This document shows, one piece after another, positions 37,563 to 50,600 of a DNA stretch of 62,756 bases; position 1 is the first letter of the stretch, and every line of letters begins with the position of its first letter. The notes beneath the pieces were generated by a model that was not told the DNA's origin, did no database searches, and saw only the letters and a program-made list of their open reading frames with translations. The stretch covers positions 1,041,766 through 1,104,521 of the forward strand of contig KN805370.1 in assembly GCA_000818945.1 (NCBI GenBank), in the 5' to 3' direction. Both the position numbers and the translations under genes were made by a program. This stretch comes from Schizochytrium sp. CCTCC M209059 (Eukaryota > Sar > Bigyra > Thraustochytrida > Thraustochytriidae).

Positions 37563-37887
37563 AAAGCAAGCAGGCAAGCAAGGCGCGCAGTGCAGCGCAG
37601 TGCAGCGCAGTAGGCGGCGCAGTGCAGGTGCACGGCGGCGAGCAGCAAACTCGACTCGACGCAACCCGGCTCGACTCGACGCGGCTCGGCTCGGCGCGAC
37701 GCGAGCAACGCACGGCGAGCGGCGCAGCGCGGCGCAGCGTCGGCGCGCGGAAGGCAGCGGGCGGCGGGCCTCGGCGCGCCGCGACCCCACCCCACCCCCA
37801 ACAGACGGAGCGCCAGTGGTTGGATAACCAGCAGCGGCAGCAGCAGCAGCAGCGGCGGCAGCAGGCGCGACAGACGCAGCGCGAAGC

Positions 37888-40812
37888 ATGATGCTGGGAA
37901 GATGGCAGCGCGCCGCCGGCGCGCGCAGGCCCCTCCGCGTGGCGCTCGTGGTCGTCGACCAGCGCGCCATGATGGGGTTCTCCTCGTCAACGACGACGAC
38001 GACGACGACGAGCACCATCAAGCGCGGCAGCTTTCGCCAGGTCCCCAAGCACAAGATGGGCCTCTATAACCCGGCGCTCGAAAAGGACTCGTGCGGCGTG
38101 GGCATGGTCGCCAACCTCAAGGGCCGCACCAGCCACAAGATCGTCGCCGACGCCAACGAAATGCTCGCACGCATGGCCCATCGGGGAGGCTGCGGCTGCG
38201 AAGCCAACACCGGCGACGGCGCAGGCATCCTCGTCGGCATGCCAGACAGCTTCATGCGCCAGATCGCACAAAAGGACCTCGGCATCGAGCTCCCCGCCGC
38301 CGGAAACTTTGCCACCGGCATGGTCTTCACGTCAGTCGAGGACGACGCCGCCGCCGAGTCCAAACGCCTCTTCGAGGCCAACGCGCCCCGCTTCGGCATC
38401 AAGGTTCTCGGCTGGCGCGACGTGCCCACCAACAACTCCATGCTCGGCATGGGCGCACGTCTCTCCGAACCCAACATCTCCCAGGTCTTTGTCGAAAACG
38501 AGGCCGGACACGACATCGAAGTCTTCGAGCGCGAGCTCATGCGCATGCGCAAGGCCACCGAGGCAGACACTCTCGCCGCCGGCATCGAGGACTTTTACGT
38601 CTGCTCTCTCAGCGCCCGTACCATCACCTACAAGGGACAGCTTACCCCGGAGCAGCTGCCCCAGTACTACCTCGACCTCGTCAACACCGACTTCCAGTCG
38701 CATCTCGCCCTTGTGCACTCGCGCTTCTCCACCAACACCTTCCCCAGCTGGGACCGCGCACAGCCCAACCGCATTCTCTGCCACAACGGCGAGATCAACA
38801 CCCTCCGCGGCAACAAAAACTGGATGCACGCGCGTAGCGGCGTCATGAAGTCCCCGCTCCTCGCCGACAATGACCAGAACGGCCTCCTGCCCATCTGCTC
38901 CGACAACATGACCGACTCCGGCAACGTTGACTCCGTCCTCGAGCTCCTTGTCAAGGGCTCTGAGCGCTCCATCGCCGAGGCCATGATGATGATGATCCCC
39001 GAGGCTCACCAGAACGACGTGCACATCTCCAATGAGAAGAAGGCCTTTTACGACTACAACAGCCTCATCATGGAACCTTGGGACGGTCCCGCCATGATGG
39101 CCTTCACCGACGGCCGCTACGTCGGCGCCTGCCTCGACCGCAACGGTCTTCGTCCTAGCCGCTTCTACGTCACCGAGGACGACCACGTCATCCTTTCCTC
39201 CGAGGTCGGCGTCCTCCCCTCCCTCGACCCGGCCACGATCCGCCAAAAGGGCCGCCTCGAGCCCGGCAAGATCTTCCTTGTCGACTTTGAGACCGAGCGC
39301 ATCGTCCACGACGAAGAGCTCAAGCACAGCATCGCCGGCGCCCGCGACTACAAGGGCTGGCTCGACCGCAACCTCGCCTCGCTCGCGGACTGGTCTGCCA
39401 GCTCCAGCCCGGCTCCCCGCAAGCCCGTCGACGAGAGGGAGCTCCGCGCACGCCTCAACGCCTTTGGCTACACCACCGAAACCCTCGACCTCCTCCTCGC
39501 CCCCATGGCCGTCGGCGGCAAGGAGGCCCTCGGCAGCATGGGTGTCGATGCCCCCCTCGCCGTCCTCTCGCGTCTGCCCAAGGGCCCCACCGAGTACTTC
39601 AAACAGCTCTTTGCCCAGGTCACCAACCCGCCCATTGACCCCATCCGCGAGGAGATCGTCATGAGCCTCCAGTGCCCCGTCGGCCCCGAGGCCAACCTCC
39701 TCGAGGTCACCGAGTCCCACGCCGCCCGCCTCATGGTCAAGGACCCTATTCTTTCCGAGCAGGACATGGCTGCCGTGCTTGCCGCCGACTCTCCGGAGAA
39801 CGCCTTCAAGGGCCGCTGGTTCTCCAAGGCCATCGACATTACCTACGCGGCCCCGGCCCCCGGCCAGTCCCAGGGTGAGGCCCTGCGTGCCGCGCTCGAG
39901 TCCATCTCCAAGCAGGCCGAAGAGGCCGTCACCCAGGGCAAGGTCCCCGTCATTGTGCTCTCGCACGACAACATCTCGTCTGACCGCCTCCCGATCCCAT
40001 CCCTGCTCGCCATTGGCGCCGTCCACCAGCACCTCATCAAGCTCAAGGAGCGCACCAACTGCGCGCTCTTCCTCAAGGCCGGCGATGCGCGCGAGGTGCA
40101 CGACATGGCATGCCTCTTTGGCTTTGGCGCCGACGCTGTCTGCCCGGCCGCCGCCTACGACGCCCTTCGTGACCTTAACGAGACGGGCCGTCTCTACGCC
40201 ATGAACATGCGCAAGGAGATCTCCGACGAGGAGGCCATCGAAAAGTACCGCAAGTCCCTCTCCAAGGGCCTGCTCAAGGTCATGAGCAAGATGGGTATCT
40301 CGACCCTCCAATCCTACAAGGGCGCCCAGATCTTTGAGGCCGTTGGTCTCAACTCCGAGGTCGTCGACATGTGCTTCACTGGTACCACCACCCGTATCGA
40401 GGGCGCCGACTTTGACGCCCTTGCCCAGGACGTCGCCACCAACCACCACCGCGCCTTTCCGCACAACCCCAAGGAGCGTGGCGGTTCCGCCGGCGCTCGT
40501 GCTCACATGCCGCTCCTTGCCAACCCTGGCGACTACCACTACCGCCACAACGGCGAGGCCCACCACAACAGCCCCGCTGCCATGGCCGAGATGCAGTATG
40601 CCGTTCGCGAGTACGACCAGGCCGCCTGGGAGCGCTACCGCAGCCACACCATGGAGGCCAACCGCAAGGTCTCGCTCCGTGGTCTTCTCGACTTCAACAT
40701 TGACCCGGCTCGCTCCATCTCCATTGACGAGGTCGAGCCTGCATCGGAGATCCTCAAGCGCTTCGCCACCGGCGCCATGAGTCTTGGCTCCATCTCCGCC
40801 GAGTCCCACGAA

Positions 40813-40844
<32 letters not shown>

Positions 40845-42681
40845 TCGCTCCAACACCGGCGAGGGTGGCGAAGACCCCGCTCGCTTCACCCCGATGCCCA
40901 ACGGCGACACCAAGCGCAGTGCCATCAAGCAGGTCGCTTCTGGCCGCTTTGGTGTCACGGCCGAGTACATTGCCAACTCGGACCAGGTCCAGATCAAGAT
41001 GGCCCAGGGCGCCAAGCCCGGTGAGGGTGGTGAGCTCCCCGGCTTCAAGGTCTCCGAGGAGATCGCCAAGGTCCGCGGCACTACCCCAGGCGTCGGTCTC
41101 ATCTCCCCGCCCCCGCATCATGACATTTACTCGATTGAGGATCTTGCGCAGCTCATTCATGATCTCAAGAACGGCAACCCGTACGGTGAGGTCTCCGTGA
41201 AGCTTGTGTCCGAGGTCGGCGTTGGCATTGTCGCTGCTGGTACTGCCAAGGCGAAGGCGGACCACATTGTCGTCAGCGGTGGTGATGGTGGAACTGGTGC
41301 TGCTGCCTGGACCGGCATCCACCGCGCCGGTCTTCCCTGGGAGCTCGGTGTCGCCGAGGCCCAGCAGACCCTCGTCGTCAACGATCTTCGCTCCCGTGTC
41401 CGCCTCCAGGCTGATGGTCAGATGAAGACTGGCCGCGACGTTGTCATCTCTGCTCTCCTCGGTGCCGAGGAGTGCGGCTTCTCCACCGCTCCTCTCATTG
41501 CCCTCGGATGTATTATGATGCGCAAGTGCCACCTCAACACCTGCCCCGTCGGTATTGCCACCCAGGACCCCGAGCTTCGCCGCAAGTTCGTCGGCCAGCC
41601 CGAGCACGTTGTCAACTTTTTCCACTTCCTCGCCGAAGATGTGCGCTCCTACATGGCGCTCATGGGCTTCCGCACCTACGAGGAAATGATTGGTCGCACC
41701 GACATGCTCAAGCTCGACACTGCACAGCTTCACTACAAGACCAAAGGTCTTGACCTTAGCGCCCTGCTCCAGCCGGCTGCTGACCTTAACCCCGACGCCG
41801 TCCCGTACCACAACATGCACCAGGACCACGAGCTCGAGACTGTGCTCGACCACACTCTGATCGCCAAGGCTCGCGACTCGATTGAGAACCGCAACCGCTC
41901 CTTCATTGAGTCCTCCATTAACAACCTCAACCGCACCACGGGCGCGATGCTCAGCAACCAGGTTGTGCGCAAGTATGGCGACGCCGGACTCCCGGACAAC
42001 ACTATCCGTGTCAAGTTCGACGGTTCTGCAGGCCAGTCCTTTGGCGCCTTCCTCGCTCGCGGTATCACTTTTGAGATCGAGGGTGACGCCAACGATGGTG
42101 TCGGCAAGATGCTTTCCGGTGGTCGTATCATCGCATACCCGCATGCCTCCACCTTTGAGCGCCAGCCTGACTTCAAGGCCGAGGATAACATTATTCTCGG
42201 TAACGTCGCACTCTACGGTGCCTCGTACGGTACCCTCTTTGCCCGCGGTGTCGTCGGCGAGCGCTTCTGCGTCCGCAACTCTGGTGCCCACGCTGTCGTC
42301 GAGGGTGCTGGTGACCATGCCATGGAGTACATGACTGGTGGTCGCGTCGCCATTCTTGGACCCACTGGCCGCAACGCCTGCGCCGGTATGAGCGGCGGTA
42401 TCGCCTATGTCTACGATCCGGAGAACCGCTTCCCAAGCCGCTGCAACCAGGAGATGGTTTCGCTCGAGTCCGTCGAGCAGGAGGAGCACGTTGAGGAGCT
42501 TCGCGCTCTCATCGAGGAGCACCGTCGCCAGACCGCTTCCACGGTTGCCCGCGACATCCTTAACAACTGGGACTCCTCGCTCAAGGACTTTGTACTCGTC
42601 TTTCCCCACGACTATAAACGTGTACTCATGGAGCGCCGCGAGCGAGAGCTTGCTGCCGAGCCTGCCGTCGCGTCGGCCTAA
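37888..42681 (+). CDS. gltB: Glutamate synthase large (alpha) subunit
   Basis: The 1597-residue protein starts at ATG 37888. The N-terminal ~65 residues are basic and Ser/Thr-rich, consistent with a mitochondrial presequence plus propeptide. Processing would expose Cys69 (KDSCGVGMVANLKG), the Ntn glutaminase nucleophile that releases ammonia from glutamine. The central and FMN/2-oxoglutarate synthase domains follow (MSLGSISAESHETLAIAMN, GEGGEDPARF). The 3Fe-4S cysteines are Cys1208, Cys1214 and Cys1219 in CIMMRKCHLNTCPVG. The C-terminal GXGXG beta-helix domain ends near residue 1590, with no fused small subunit. Length matches bacterial alpha subunits (about 1500) plus the presequence. Codons are strongly C-ending, which also makes a 1425-codon antisense open frame. 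Its partner is the divergent gene at 29367-31109. Confidence 0.97.
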
Positions 42682-43353
42682 TTGCCATGCACTGACCGCC
42701 TGGCTGCCTAGCTGCCTAGCTCACTGGCTGTTTGCTTGCCAGCCACCCCTTTTTTACCCCCCACCCCTCTTTAATACGTATCCAAAAGACATGTCATGTT
42801 GTTGTCTACCATACCCGTCATTCTTTTCCCCAGGAACGAAAGTCTTGTTCACCGAAAGCACCCAGCCCATCATGCCAAAGGAAGCAACTTTGCCGATCTT
42901 CTTTGATATTCTTTTAACAGTTCTCGGGAATGATTCTTCTCGTTGTGGTGGTGGTCGTATTCTTCTGCGACTTTTGCTTCTTCGTTCACCGCAATGTCTT
43001 CTATATCTGCTATTCACTTTTGCACCTTGAATTTTTACAGCGTTGCTCGCTCACTAACTCACAGACAAGATGGCATCTCGCGTCCTTCTTTCATAACAAC
43101 CTCCAGTAAATCTCTGTTCCTCAAATTTTTTTCAACAAGGGGACAGCAAAGGTCAACTTTTCTCTATCCTTCTCTCTACGGCAGCAGCAGCTGCAGTAAC
43201 ACTAGTGATTACGCAATGAAGAGTCCTTTACGGTGGATTACTTTTCAGTCAATGTTGCGAGGATTCCTCATGACCCTTTGCCTGGAATTCATTTACATGT
43301 CCGTCTACGAGAAGAGATATTTCCAAGCCGAAACCGAGTAAGAACGCAATACT
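42682..43353. other. Convergent 3'-3' spacer
   Basis: 672 AT-richer bases between the glutamate synthase large subunit and the HEAT-like gene. Pyrimidine-rich patches occur. No gene was seen. Confidence 0.5.
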
Positions 43354-46197
43354 CTAATTTTTCGTTGCAGCAAAATCGCTGAGTGCGTCCAAAAGTGGCC
43401 GCCATGATGAAGCCAATTCACTGCGGTCCACGCAAGCGCTGGTCCCCACATCCACAGAGTCTTCGTCCCATGAATCCCAATCGTCCTCCTCTTCGCTCTC
43501 AAGCGCAGAGTCATCAGGCCCGGACGCATGCTGCTCAGCGTATTCTTGATCCGGCACAAGCGACTCAGCTGCGTCAAGGCAATCGTCTAGCTTCTGCATT
43601 GCCATCTCCAGTAAACCCTCGGCTATAGGTCCTATTTTTGGTTGCGGATCGCCATCAAACGTCTCACACGACGCTTGATGAAAGGCAATAAGAGCGCATT
43701 GCACGAGCTTTTGTCCAAGGGGTCCAAGATCTGTCGAGGCTCGACCAAAAACGAGCGATACTGACTTGGCAAGGATCCATGGGGCAGGATGACAGCTGGC
43801 GAGGAGAAGCATGGCATCAATGATGGCGACCTGCTCGGCCGTCTCGTGCACGACCTCGGCCAGCCAATGGTCAAGAAAGGGAGCCATCCACGTGCGCTCT
43901 TCCGCGGTGAGCATCTGGCAGAATTGCGGCAAGTATTTCGCAACAACAGTAACAAAGCCCACATAACGATTTCGTGCTCGTCGACGAATCTCAGCAACTT
44001 CCGAGTGATCTGTGCACTGGCCTTGCGAGCGAGAGCGCGATCGTGCTGGCTGGCTGTTGCTGCGGTGTAACCGCTGCTGCCTTGGAAATGCCATTTCGCG
44101 AAGTGCTTGAAGATACTCGCACAAGACTTGAAGTCGCCGACGCTGATCTGCGTGGAAGTTCACATTGTGAGCTTGCAGTAGCGTGCTCGCCGACACCATC
44201 GCTAGGACGAGATTTTCCATCACAAGACCGCCCACTAGTGAAACATCCGGTCCACGTGCAGCAGCTGCCGCGGCGCTGTGCAAGAGGGCAACTTCCTCCG
44301 CGCGAACAATGGCGTCCTCAAGGACCTGTGGGCCAGCTTCTTTCGCAGGAGACTCTGCAGAGGCAGAGATGCATGGAACTGAGGTTTCATTACCTGGCAA
44401 AAGAGCTTGCCTTAGATATGCTTGAATGGTTTCTGCTCGAATCCAATCGTCCACGTCGGGTCGCGCCCAAACGGCAAAGAGTGTCTCTGGCGTGACGCGA
44501 CGCGCAACCTCTACAAAGAGGGGACAGATTTGCTGAGCCATGCGCTGCAATTCGAACTTGTCTCCGCAAGCACGCCGCGAAATCACCGCGAGAATCTTGT
44601 GAGCGACAGCATCAAAGAGACGGGCAGCCTCGGAGAGAAAGCCAGTGGGCTCGCTAAGCTGCTTGAGCACTTGCTCAATGACAAATAATCTTCCTTCGTG
44701 CTCTTGCCAGCTTGCTTGCACAGGCATTTCGACTAGTCTCTCAAGCAAAGCAAGAGCATTTGCCTGTCGTTGCTCTGGAACCTCTTGATGACGGATGCTT
44801 GCCATGACAGCGCCACAACAAGCCTGTCGCACTGTCGAAGCTTCGTGACCGAGCAGCGGCAAAAGCTGGAGAGCAAACGGTAAGTCGCAGAGATTCTGCT
44901 TTAGAGGATAGAGCTTCTCCACAAGACTCAACAGTCCATCTGCGTGATAAGGACAAAGAATGTGGCCAGCCTTGATCGTTTCGAGAGCCCGCTGCATGAG
45001 GGTCTCCGCATGCAGTGCACGTCTTGGCCCCGCGACGTCAACGCAAGTCTGCGCGAGCGCAAGAGCGGATTCCCGAATGCAAGGCTGCTCGTGAGCAAGA
45101 GCTCGCATGGCTATATGCTTGGCTCGGTCGAGTCTTTCGTCGTCGCGAAGTGCTGGAAAGCTGTGAAGGCATGCGCGCACGGCCAAAAGACCGCCATCCT
45201 GCGCCTTCCAGAACAGCACAGCATCATTCTCCTCGTTCTCCTTGCTGTAAGCGATGCTGTTCTCCTCTTCGCGCGAAAAGAGCCGGAGACAGCGCTGGAA
45301 GATCCTTCGCTGCAGCGTGACATTCTCCCGCGGAATGGCTGCCTTGACACGTGCCACGCACTTTTTTCGTGTCGCTGACCACACGTCAGCGATGGCGAGC
45401 ATGAAAAAGTGAACGAAAGCATCCGCCGAGGGTCGAATGCCGTGCGACGCAAGCTCCAAGCCTGCGCAATAGCAGCGTTGACGGGTAAGCGGGTCGTCCT
45501 TTGCTGCGGCACAGCATTCTTCTAGTGCTTGCAATAAGTCATCTGCAGACGCTGTGCACGAAGCAAGAGCTTTTGCAAGATCATCTTGAGAATTTGTGTC
45601 CGCAATAACCTGTGCAAGCCAGGAATAAGGATCCGATTGATTTGGTGCTCGATCGTCGACTGGGTGAGTGTTCTGCACTTTCATATCCTGCTCTGTCGCG
45701 GCGTCATCGTGAGACGAAGAGATCTTCTGCTTTTCTAGCGAATCTTGCGCCGAGACGTGTTTGGACGTGTTGGGAGGCACAGGTGCCACCGCCCGTCTCG
45801 AGAGAGGGACCGATGGTGGGATTCCTGAAGTTTCGGAGGTGCTTCTTCTCCACGAGAACATTTGCGTCCTTGATTTTGCTGCTGGGGTTGGCGTTGTCGT
45901 CGTCGTCGTCGTGATAGTTCCGTGTCGGGACACCTCCGTTTTGAGAACCGAGTCCTTTTCGAGTTCGTCGTTGTTGTTTTGGCTGTTGCAGCTGCACTTG
46001 CTGCTGCTACTATTGCTGCTGCGGCTGCTGTCACTACGCTGTATTTGCGAATATGCACCAAGCGGGGGCGCGGAAGGTGAGCGTCTCCGTTCTTCGTATT
46101 GTTCCTTTTCAGGCCGTCGACGGTGGTTGTTTGCGTCCGATATCATGTCCTCGCGCTCTCCACGAGGGTTATCTTCTTCTTCTGCCCTCGTTTCCAT
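43354..46197 (-). CDS. HEAT/ARM-like alpha-solenoid protein, acidic C-terminus
   Basis: The 947-residue protein starts at the ATG at 46197. The first ~185 residues are disordered and rich in Ser, Asn and Thr, with a run of Thr encoded by ACG/ACC repeats. From about residue 190 to 900 the chain is almost all paired amphipathic helices of HEAT/ARM type (for example LLAVRACLHSFPALRDDERLDRAKHIAMRAL and VRQACCGAVMASIRH). The tail is acidic with Trp-Asp repeats (ESEEEDDWDSWDEDS), a pattern seen in some trafficking adaptors. I do not recognise an orthologue. Scaffold, transport or karyopherin-like roles are all possible. Confidence 0.7.
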   Translation of the reverse strand: METRAEEEDNPRGEREDMISDANNHRRRPEKEQYEERRRSPSAPPLGAYSQIQRSDSSRSSNSSSSKCSCNSQNNNDELEKDSVLKTEVSRHGTITTTTTTTPTPAAKSRTQMFSWRRSTSETSGIPPSVPLSRRAVAPVPPNTSKHVSAQDSLEKQKISSSHDDAATEQDMKVQNTHPVDDRAPNQSDPYSWLAQVIADTNSQDDLAKALASCTASADDLLQALEECCAAAKDDPLTRQRCYCAGLELASHGIRPSADAFVHFFMLAIADVWSATRKKCVARVKAAIPRENVTLQRRIFQRCLRLFSREEENSIAYSKENEENDAVLFWKAQDGGLLAVRACLHSFPALRDDERLDRAKHIAMRALAHEQPCIRESALALAQTCVDVAGPRRALHAETLMQRALETIKAGHILCPYHADGLLSLVEKLYPLKQNLCDLPFALQLLPLLGHEASTVRQACCGAVMASIRHQEVPEQRQANALALLERLVEMPVQASWQEHEGRLFVIEQVLKQLSEPTGFLSEAARLFDAVAHKILAVISRRACGDKFELQRMAQQICPLFVEVARRVTPETLFAVWARPDVDDWIRAETIQAYLRQALLPGNETSVPCISASAESPAKEAGPQVLEDAIVRAEEVALLHSAAAAAARGPDVSLVGGLVMENLVLAMVSASTLLQAHNVNFHADQRRRLQVLCEYLQALREMAFPRQQRLHRSNSQPARSRSRSQGQCTDHSEVAEIRRRARNRYVGFVTVVAKYLPQFCQMLTAEERTWMAPFLDHWLAEVVHETAEQVAIIDAMLLLASCHPAPWILAKSVSLVFGRASTDLGPLGQKLVQCALIAFHQASCETFDGDPQPKIGPIAEGLLEMAMQKLDDCLDAAESLVPDQEYAEQHASGPDDSALESEEEDDWDSWDEDSVDVGTSACVDRSELASSWRPLLDALSDFAATKN

Positions 46198-47070
46198 TCC
46201 GTGGCGCCAGAAAAAGTGAATCCCGTCTCACGAAAACACGCGCGCGCTCGGTTCTGCTCGCCCAAGCCTCGTTTGCACCTCAAGCCCACTCGAATACACG
46301 AACGGACACACGCACGCACGCACGCACGTACGCACTCGCGCGCACCCGAGAAACTCAAATCAATCACATCCACAACCACATTCACAATAATCATAATCAC
46401 CCACGCGGTCAGCGCGTCTCAAGTGTTCCGAGGTAGCCGTTGATCCCCATCGTGCACGACCCAGGAAGAGGGGCCAAACTGTCCGTACTGCGAGGGACGG
46501 CGGTGAAAAGGCGCGGCTGCAATGATTTTGCTGCGTTTCCGGCAGCAATTCGTCCGCTGCAGCCGCACTGCTGTCAGCGGCCAAAGAGCAGACAGCCGAG
46601 CCGCACTGTCGCCGCCGCACCGCGAGCGCAGGTGAGTCGCACGAGCCCGCCACGCGCGCCCGCGCCCGCACCGGCCCGCGCCCCCGCGCCGTCTGCGCTT
46701 CGGGCGCCTCTCGCGCCGCCCGCGGGTGGGGCCAAGCGAGATGGCGATGGATGGATGAGTGCATGGATGACTGCCTGCTTGGTTGCGCCGCACGCGAGCG
46801 CGCGAGGAAGGGCCGTGTCCACGGCGCGCTTGCTGCTCGAGAGCAGCGTTGAGCCGGGAGCCGGGGAGGAGCGTGAAGAGGCGGCTCGGAAAGACGAGGC
46901 AGAGTTTCGCGGGGAATATACGTGCAGAACATTTTACTAACAGTGACGGTGACGATGACGATGACGATGACAATGATGATCACTTTGGTAATGCTAAACA
47001 ACGACCGTCGACGACGATAATGATGACAACGAAATTGTGTAGAAACAGTAGCATTAGATAGTGCACAACA
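46198..47070. promoter_or_regulatory. Divergent promoter spacer (HEAT gene / NDUFS6)
   Basis: An 873-base 5'-5' spacer with an ACGC run (about 46309-46330), a GC-rich middle and GATGAC/GACGAT repeats (about 46943-46975). No gene was recognised. Confidence 0.5.
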
Positions 47071-47430
47071 ATGCAGGCCGCACGGGTCTCGATGTTGAGG
47101 GCCGCTCGCGTGTCGACGCAGCGTGCCACGCTCGCTCGCGCTGGCGCCTGCCAGGCGCACGGTTTGACCCAGCAGCAGACCCGGAGCTATTACAAGGTTC
47201 GGGAGGACTCGGCGGAAGCCACTGGCCGATTCAACAACCCGCAACGGAGTGACGCGCAGAAGCTCGTGAACGAGATTCCCCCTATCGAGACCGACAAGGA
47301 GACGATTGTCTGCGACGGCGGTGGCGGCTCCCTCGGTCACCCTGTCGAGTACATTCAGGTTGACAGAGTCACCTTTGGTCCTTCTACCTGCAAATACTGC
47401 GGTCTGCGCTGGATCGCCAAGAAGAAGTGA
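47071..47430 (+). CDS. NDUFS6: NADH dehydrogenase iron-sulfur protein 6 (complex I, NDUFS6)
   Basis: The 119-residue protein starts at the ATG at 47071. The first ~40 residues are Arg/Ala/Gln-rich without acids (AARVSTQRATLARAGACQA), a typical mitochondrial presequence. The C-terminal half holds the zf-CHCC signature: Cys81 (IVCDGGGGSLGHP), His90, Cys107 and Cys110 (STCKYCGLRW), which bind zinc in this accessory subunit. LGHPVEYIQ is nearly invariant in the family. It acts in the matrix arm of complex I, where the yeast-type orthologue is needed for late assembly. Length is normal, and no intron is present. The convergent neighbour ends 216 bases away. Confidence 0.95.
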   Translation: MQAARVSMLRAARVSTQRATLARAGACQAHGLTQQQTRSYYKVREDSAEATGRFNNPQRSDAQKLVNEIPPIETDKETIVCDGGGGSLGHPVEYIQVDRVTFGPSTCKYCGLRWIAKKK

Positions 47431-47646
47431 ACAAGTCCAGTCTGGTCTCACAGTCAGTCCCGCGTCGTTTAAAAAAAATTAAGCAAAAAACATACCCCAC
47501 ACACAAGAGACATTTTCGATTCTGACAACTTTTCCTTCCAAACCTTTGCAAGCTTTTGCATTCATAAACTTGGATCAAGAGAAGAAAACTCGAGGAAATC
47601 TAGCGAGCGAGAGAAGAAAGAACAAGAAAGCGAAAGAGAATATTTG

Positions 47647-50600
47647 TTACACGCCGTGCACGTGCCTCTTTTTGTGCGCCTTTTTAAGGCCAGCAATGCG
47701 CTGCTTGAGTTTTCGGTCATCAGGAAAGTCTTCGTTCACAGCCCCATGCTTGCCAAACTGAGCCTTGACCGCGTTAAGCAGGTCCCGAGGACGCACGTCG
47801 GCGTTGCCGTGGATTTTTGACTGCAAAAAGTCATCGACCTGATGAGGAATCTGGCAAGGCCTGCCGCGCTTGCGAGGGCGTTCGTTCGCGTCTCCGGGGT
47901 CCGCGTACCGCGCACGTCCTTGGTCACCTTCTCCATCGAAACGTTCAATCAACTTCCTAATTTCAAAGGGCCCAGGGAGCCGATAAAGTTCGGGTTGAGC
48001 TCGGATGAGAGCGCTACTGACTTCGAGTGGGGCAACGGTGAGATTTCGCAGAATTCCTCGCAAATCTTGGCGACACAAATTCGCAAAGCTATGTCCAAAG
48101 GGCGACTCCTCTGGCAACCCGCGCCGAGCCCAGCCTTGGGCTTGCATGATTAAGACGTCAAGCTCGGGAACGTTCCCGGCAGCTTCAAAGTCGGGCAGTG
48201 ATTCGTCGCCTTCTTGCACATTCAGGAACCCCTCAAGGAGTAGATTTTTCGCGTGGCGTACAGCAGTTGCAATGAGGTCCCGACGCTGCGGCAAAAGGTC
48301 GGGGGCAGGTCCTGAAGAGGAGTGCGCGCCTTCCTCCGTATAGCGTTGAAGCAGGCTCACCACGCTGGAGCACCTGACAATGCATACGCCTGTGACAGGA
48401 ATCTCGTCCAAGAAGTGAGCAGTGCCGTATCCAGAGATTGCGTTTGGCGCATGCTCAGCATCAACGTCATCGTCCACATCCGAATCAGCATCTTGAGCGG
48501 CTTCCTCTGTCGGCACGGTTTCGGGCCGAGCAAGAAAGTAGTCGAAGTCGCCATCTGCGGTAGATACATCCTTGTCGACGGCAGCGGGCACGCCACGCGC
48601 CATACCAGGAAAGGCCGGCGGCGGAGGCGGAGACAATACTGTCGGGACATATTGTTCTGGTTGCTGCTCTGCGTGTTGCATGTGCGGCACGTCTGCGGGT
48701 ACATGGTCCCCAAGATGCTGGTGCTGGTGACTTTGATGCTCTCGGTCTTGTTCGGAGACTGCGTACTCCACATCGACAAGACCGCAATCTTTAAGCTCAC
48801 GCATAGCAATCTCTTTGTCTGTAAAACCCAGCGTACCGGCTTCAATGTGAATCGTCACGTCAATACCAGGTCCAACTTGAGGATGTGACCATACCTTGAA
48901 AAGCAGGGCTTGCTTGCTCGTGCGAATGTCATTGGGCGTGATAAGTGGCTCTATTTCGTCGTTGGACTTGAGAAATTGGATCTCTGCAGCGCGTCCGGCG
49001 AACGTGCCAAATTCCGTGGCGACGCGGGCAAAAGCTGCACATGTGGCCTCGAGGCCTTGGCGATCAAGACGAACAAGCTGCACAATGCTATTCGGGACGC
49101 CCCCGCCCCAAGCAAGTGCACCTGCTACACCTCGCGCTGTGATAATGCATCGTACTTTGCCGGGCACAGAACGTTTTGCAAAGCGCTTCAAGTGCACGCG
49201 ACCGTGGGCAAAATACCTCGCCAGAGGACCTTGGTTCTTTCTGGACTCCTCGCGAATCACACGCTTAACATGGAGCGTGCCGCGAGTATTCATGAGGGCC
49301 AATAGAAAAATAAGCTGTGGGCTGGGCTCCTCGAAGTGACGAATGGTGAGTGATTTGATGTGCGGAGCCTCGCTGTGCAGCTGCGCCAAGAACGCCTCTA
49401 TGCAGGTAGCCATGGTGACAGCGCTGACGTTTCCGTCCACAGGTGCATCGATGATTTGATCAGCATAGATTGTTTGCTTGATGGCGCGCCCATCGGCCCA
49501 CACGTAGAAATCGCACCGGATACAGTGCCAGAGGACGCCCGCATCGGGTAGAATAGCGGCGTCTCCAACGCTGGGGTAAACGGCACTTCGATTCCAGTCC
49601 GCAGTAATGATGGCGCTCGTACTGGAGGAACGGGTCTGTTCCGTTTCGAGACGCATCGCCTCGTCAAAGGATTTCATCACACGTTCGTGATTGATTGCGC
49701 GAAGTTGATACGCATAGTAGAGAAGGAACTTCTTTTGCACGTTGTGCAGAGCAAATCGCGCATCTGCCTTTGCTGCGTCGCTTCGTCCTGCGGCCGATTC
49801 CTCGATACAACGATGCAGATTGTGAATGAGAAAAAACGCAAACTTGCAAGCGTTGCAACGGACGTTGTGAGCGGAAGACACGGTACTCGCAGACACAGGC
49901 TGTGTGAGTGCATATGTCAGATTATGAAAGCACACCTCTGGCGAAAATTGCTTGCTGACATGGTCACGAAACTTTTGCTTTAAAAAGTTCTGCGCAATCG
50001 AGAGCTGCCTCTTCAGGTACTCGTGGAGTTTTGGATCGACCGAGAAGTCCTCGATGATACGGTGCATCAGGACACAGGGGTCATCCACGAGCATCCCGGT
50101 CCAGGCGTCTTTATTTACATCGCCCTCGGTCTCGTCTGCACTGCCAACGGTAAGAAGTGAGAGCAGCTTGTAAAAACTTGAGCGGCTAATCGCCCCTTTA
50201 GGTTTGCTCGCGTCCCCATTGTTGCTGGAATGAATGACATAGCTCCCGTAAATTTGGCACTCGGGCTTGCGACGGATGAGCACTGGAAGTTCTACAGATT
50301 CGCGCGCAGAAAGGTGGATTGTATGTTTGCTCCAGGAAAGTTTGGAGAGGTTCTCTTCAGAGAGGAGGAAACGCACAGCCTCCTCGAGGCCGTCGGCATT
50401 GAAGGTCGTGCGACTGATGACAGAGCGCTGAAGGATTTCACCCGAGGCCATGCGACGAAAGTCCAGGTAAGCCTTTTCGCGAGTCGACGAGCCAAGTGTG
50501 AAGCCTTTTTCATCACGCAACTGCGTGATTGTTTTCAATTGCATTCCTTTGACGAGCACCGCGTGCGCGACGCGACGCTGAACGGTGCGTCGCGGCGACT

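Noticed and set aside
38332..42609. 1425-codon antisense open frame over the glutamate synthase large subunit
   Set aside because: Composition (Val, Gly, Asp, Leu) is the expected mirror of C-ending codons of the real gene, which matches its family over the full length.
46358..47064. Arg/Ala-rich frames in the HEAT/NDUFS6 spacer
   Set aside because: Low complexity, overlapping both strands, no motif; the region is a divergent promoter.
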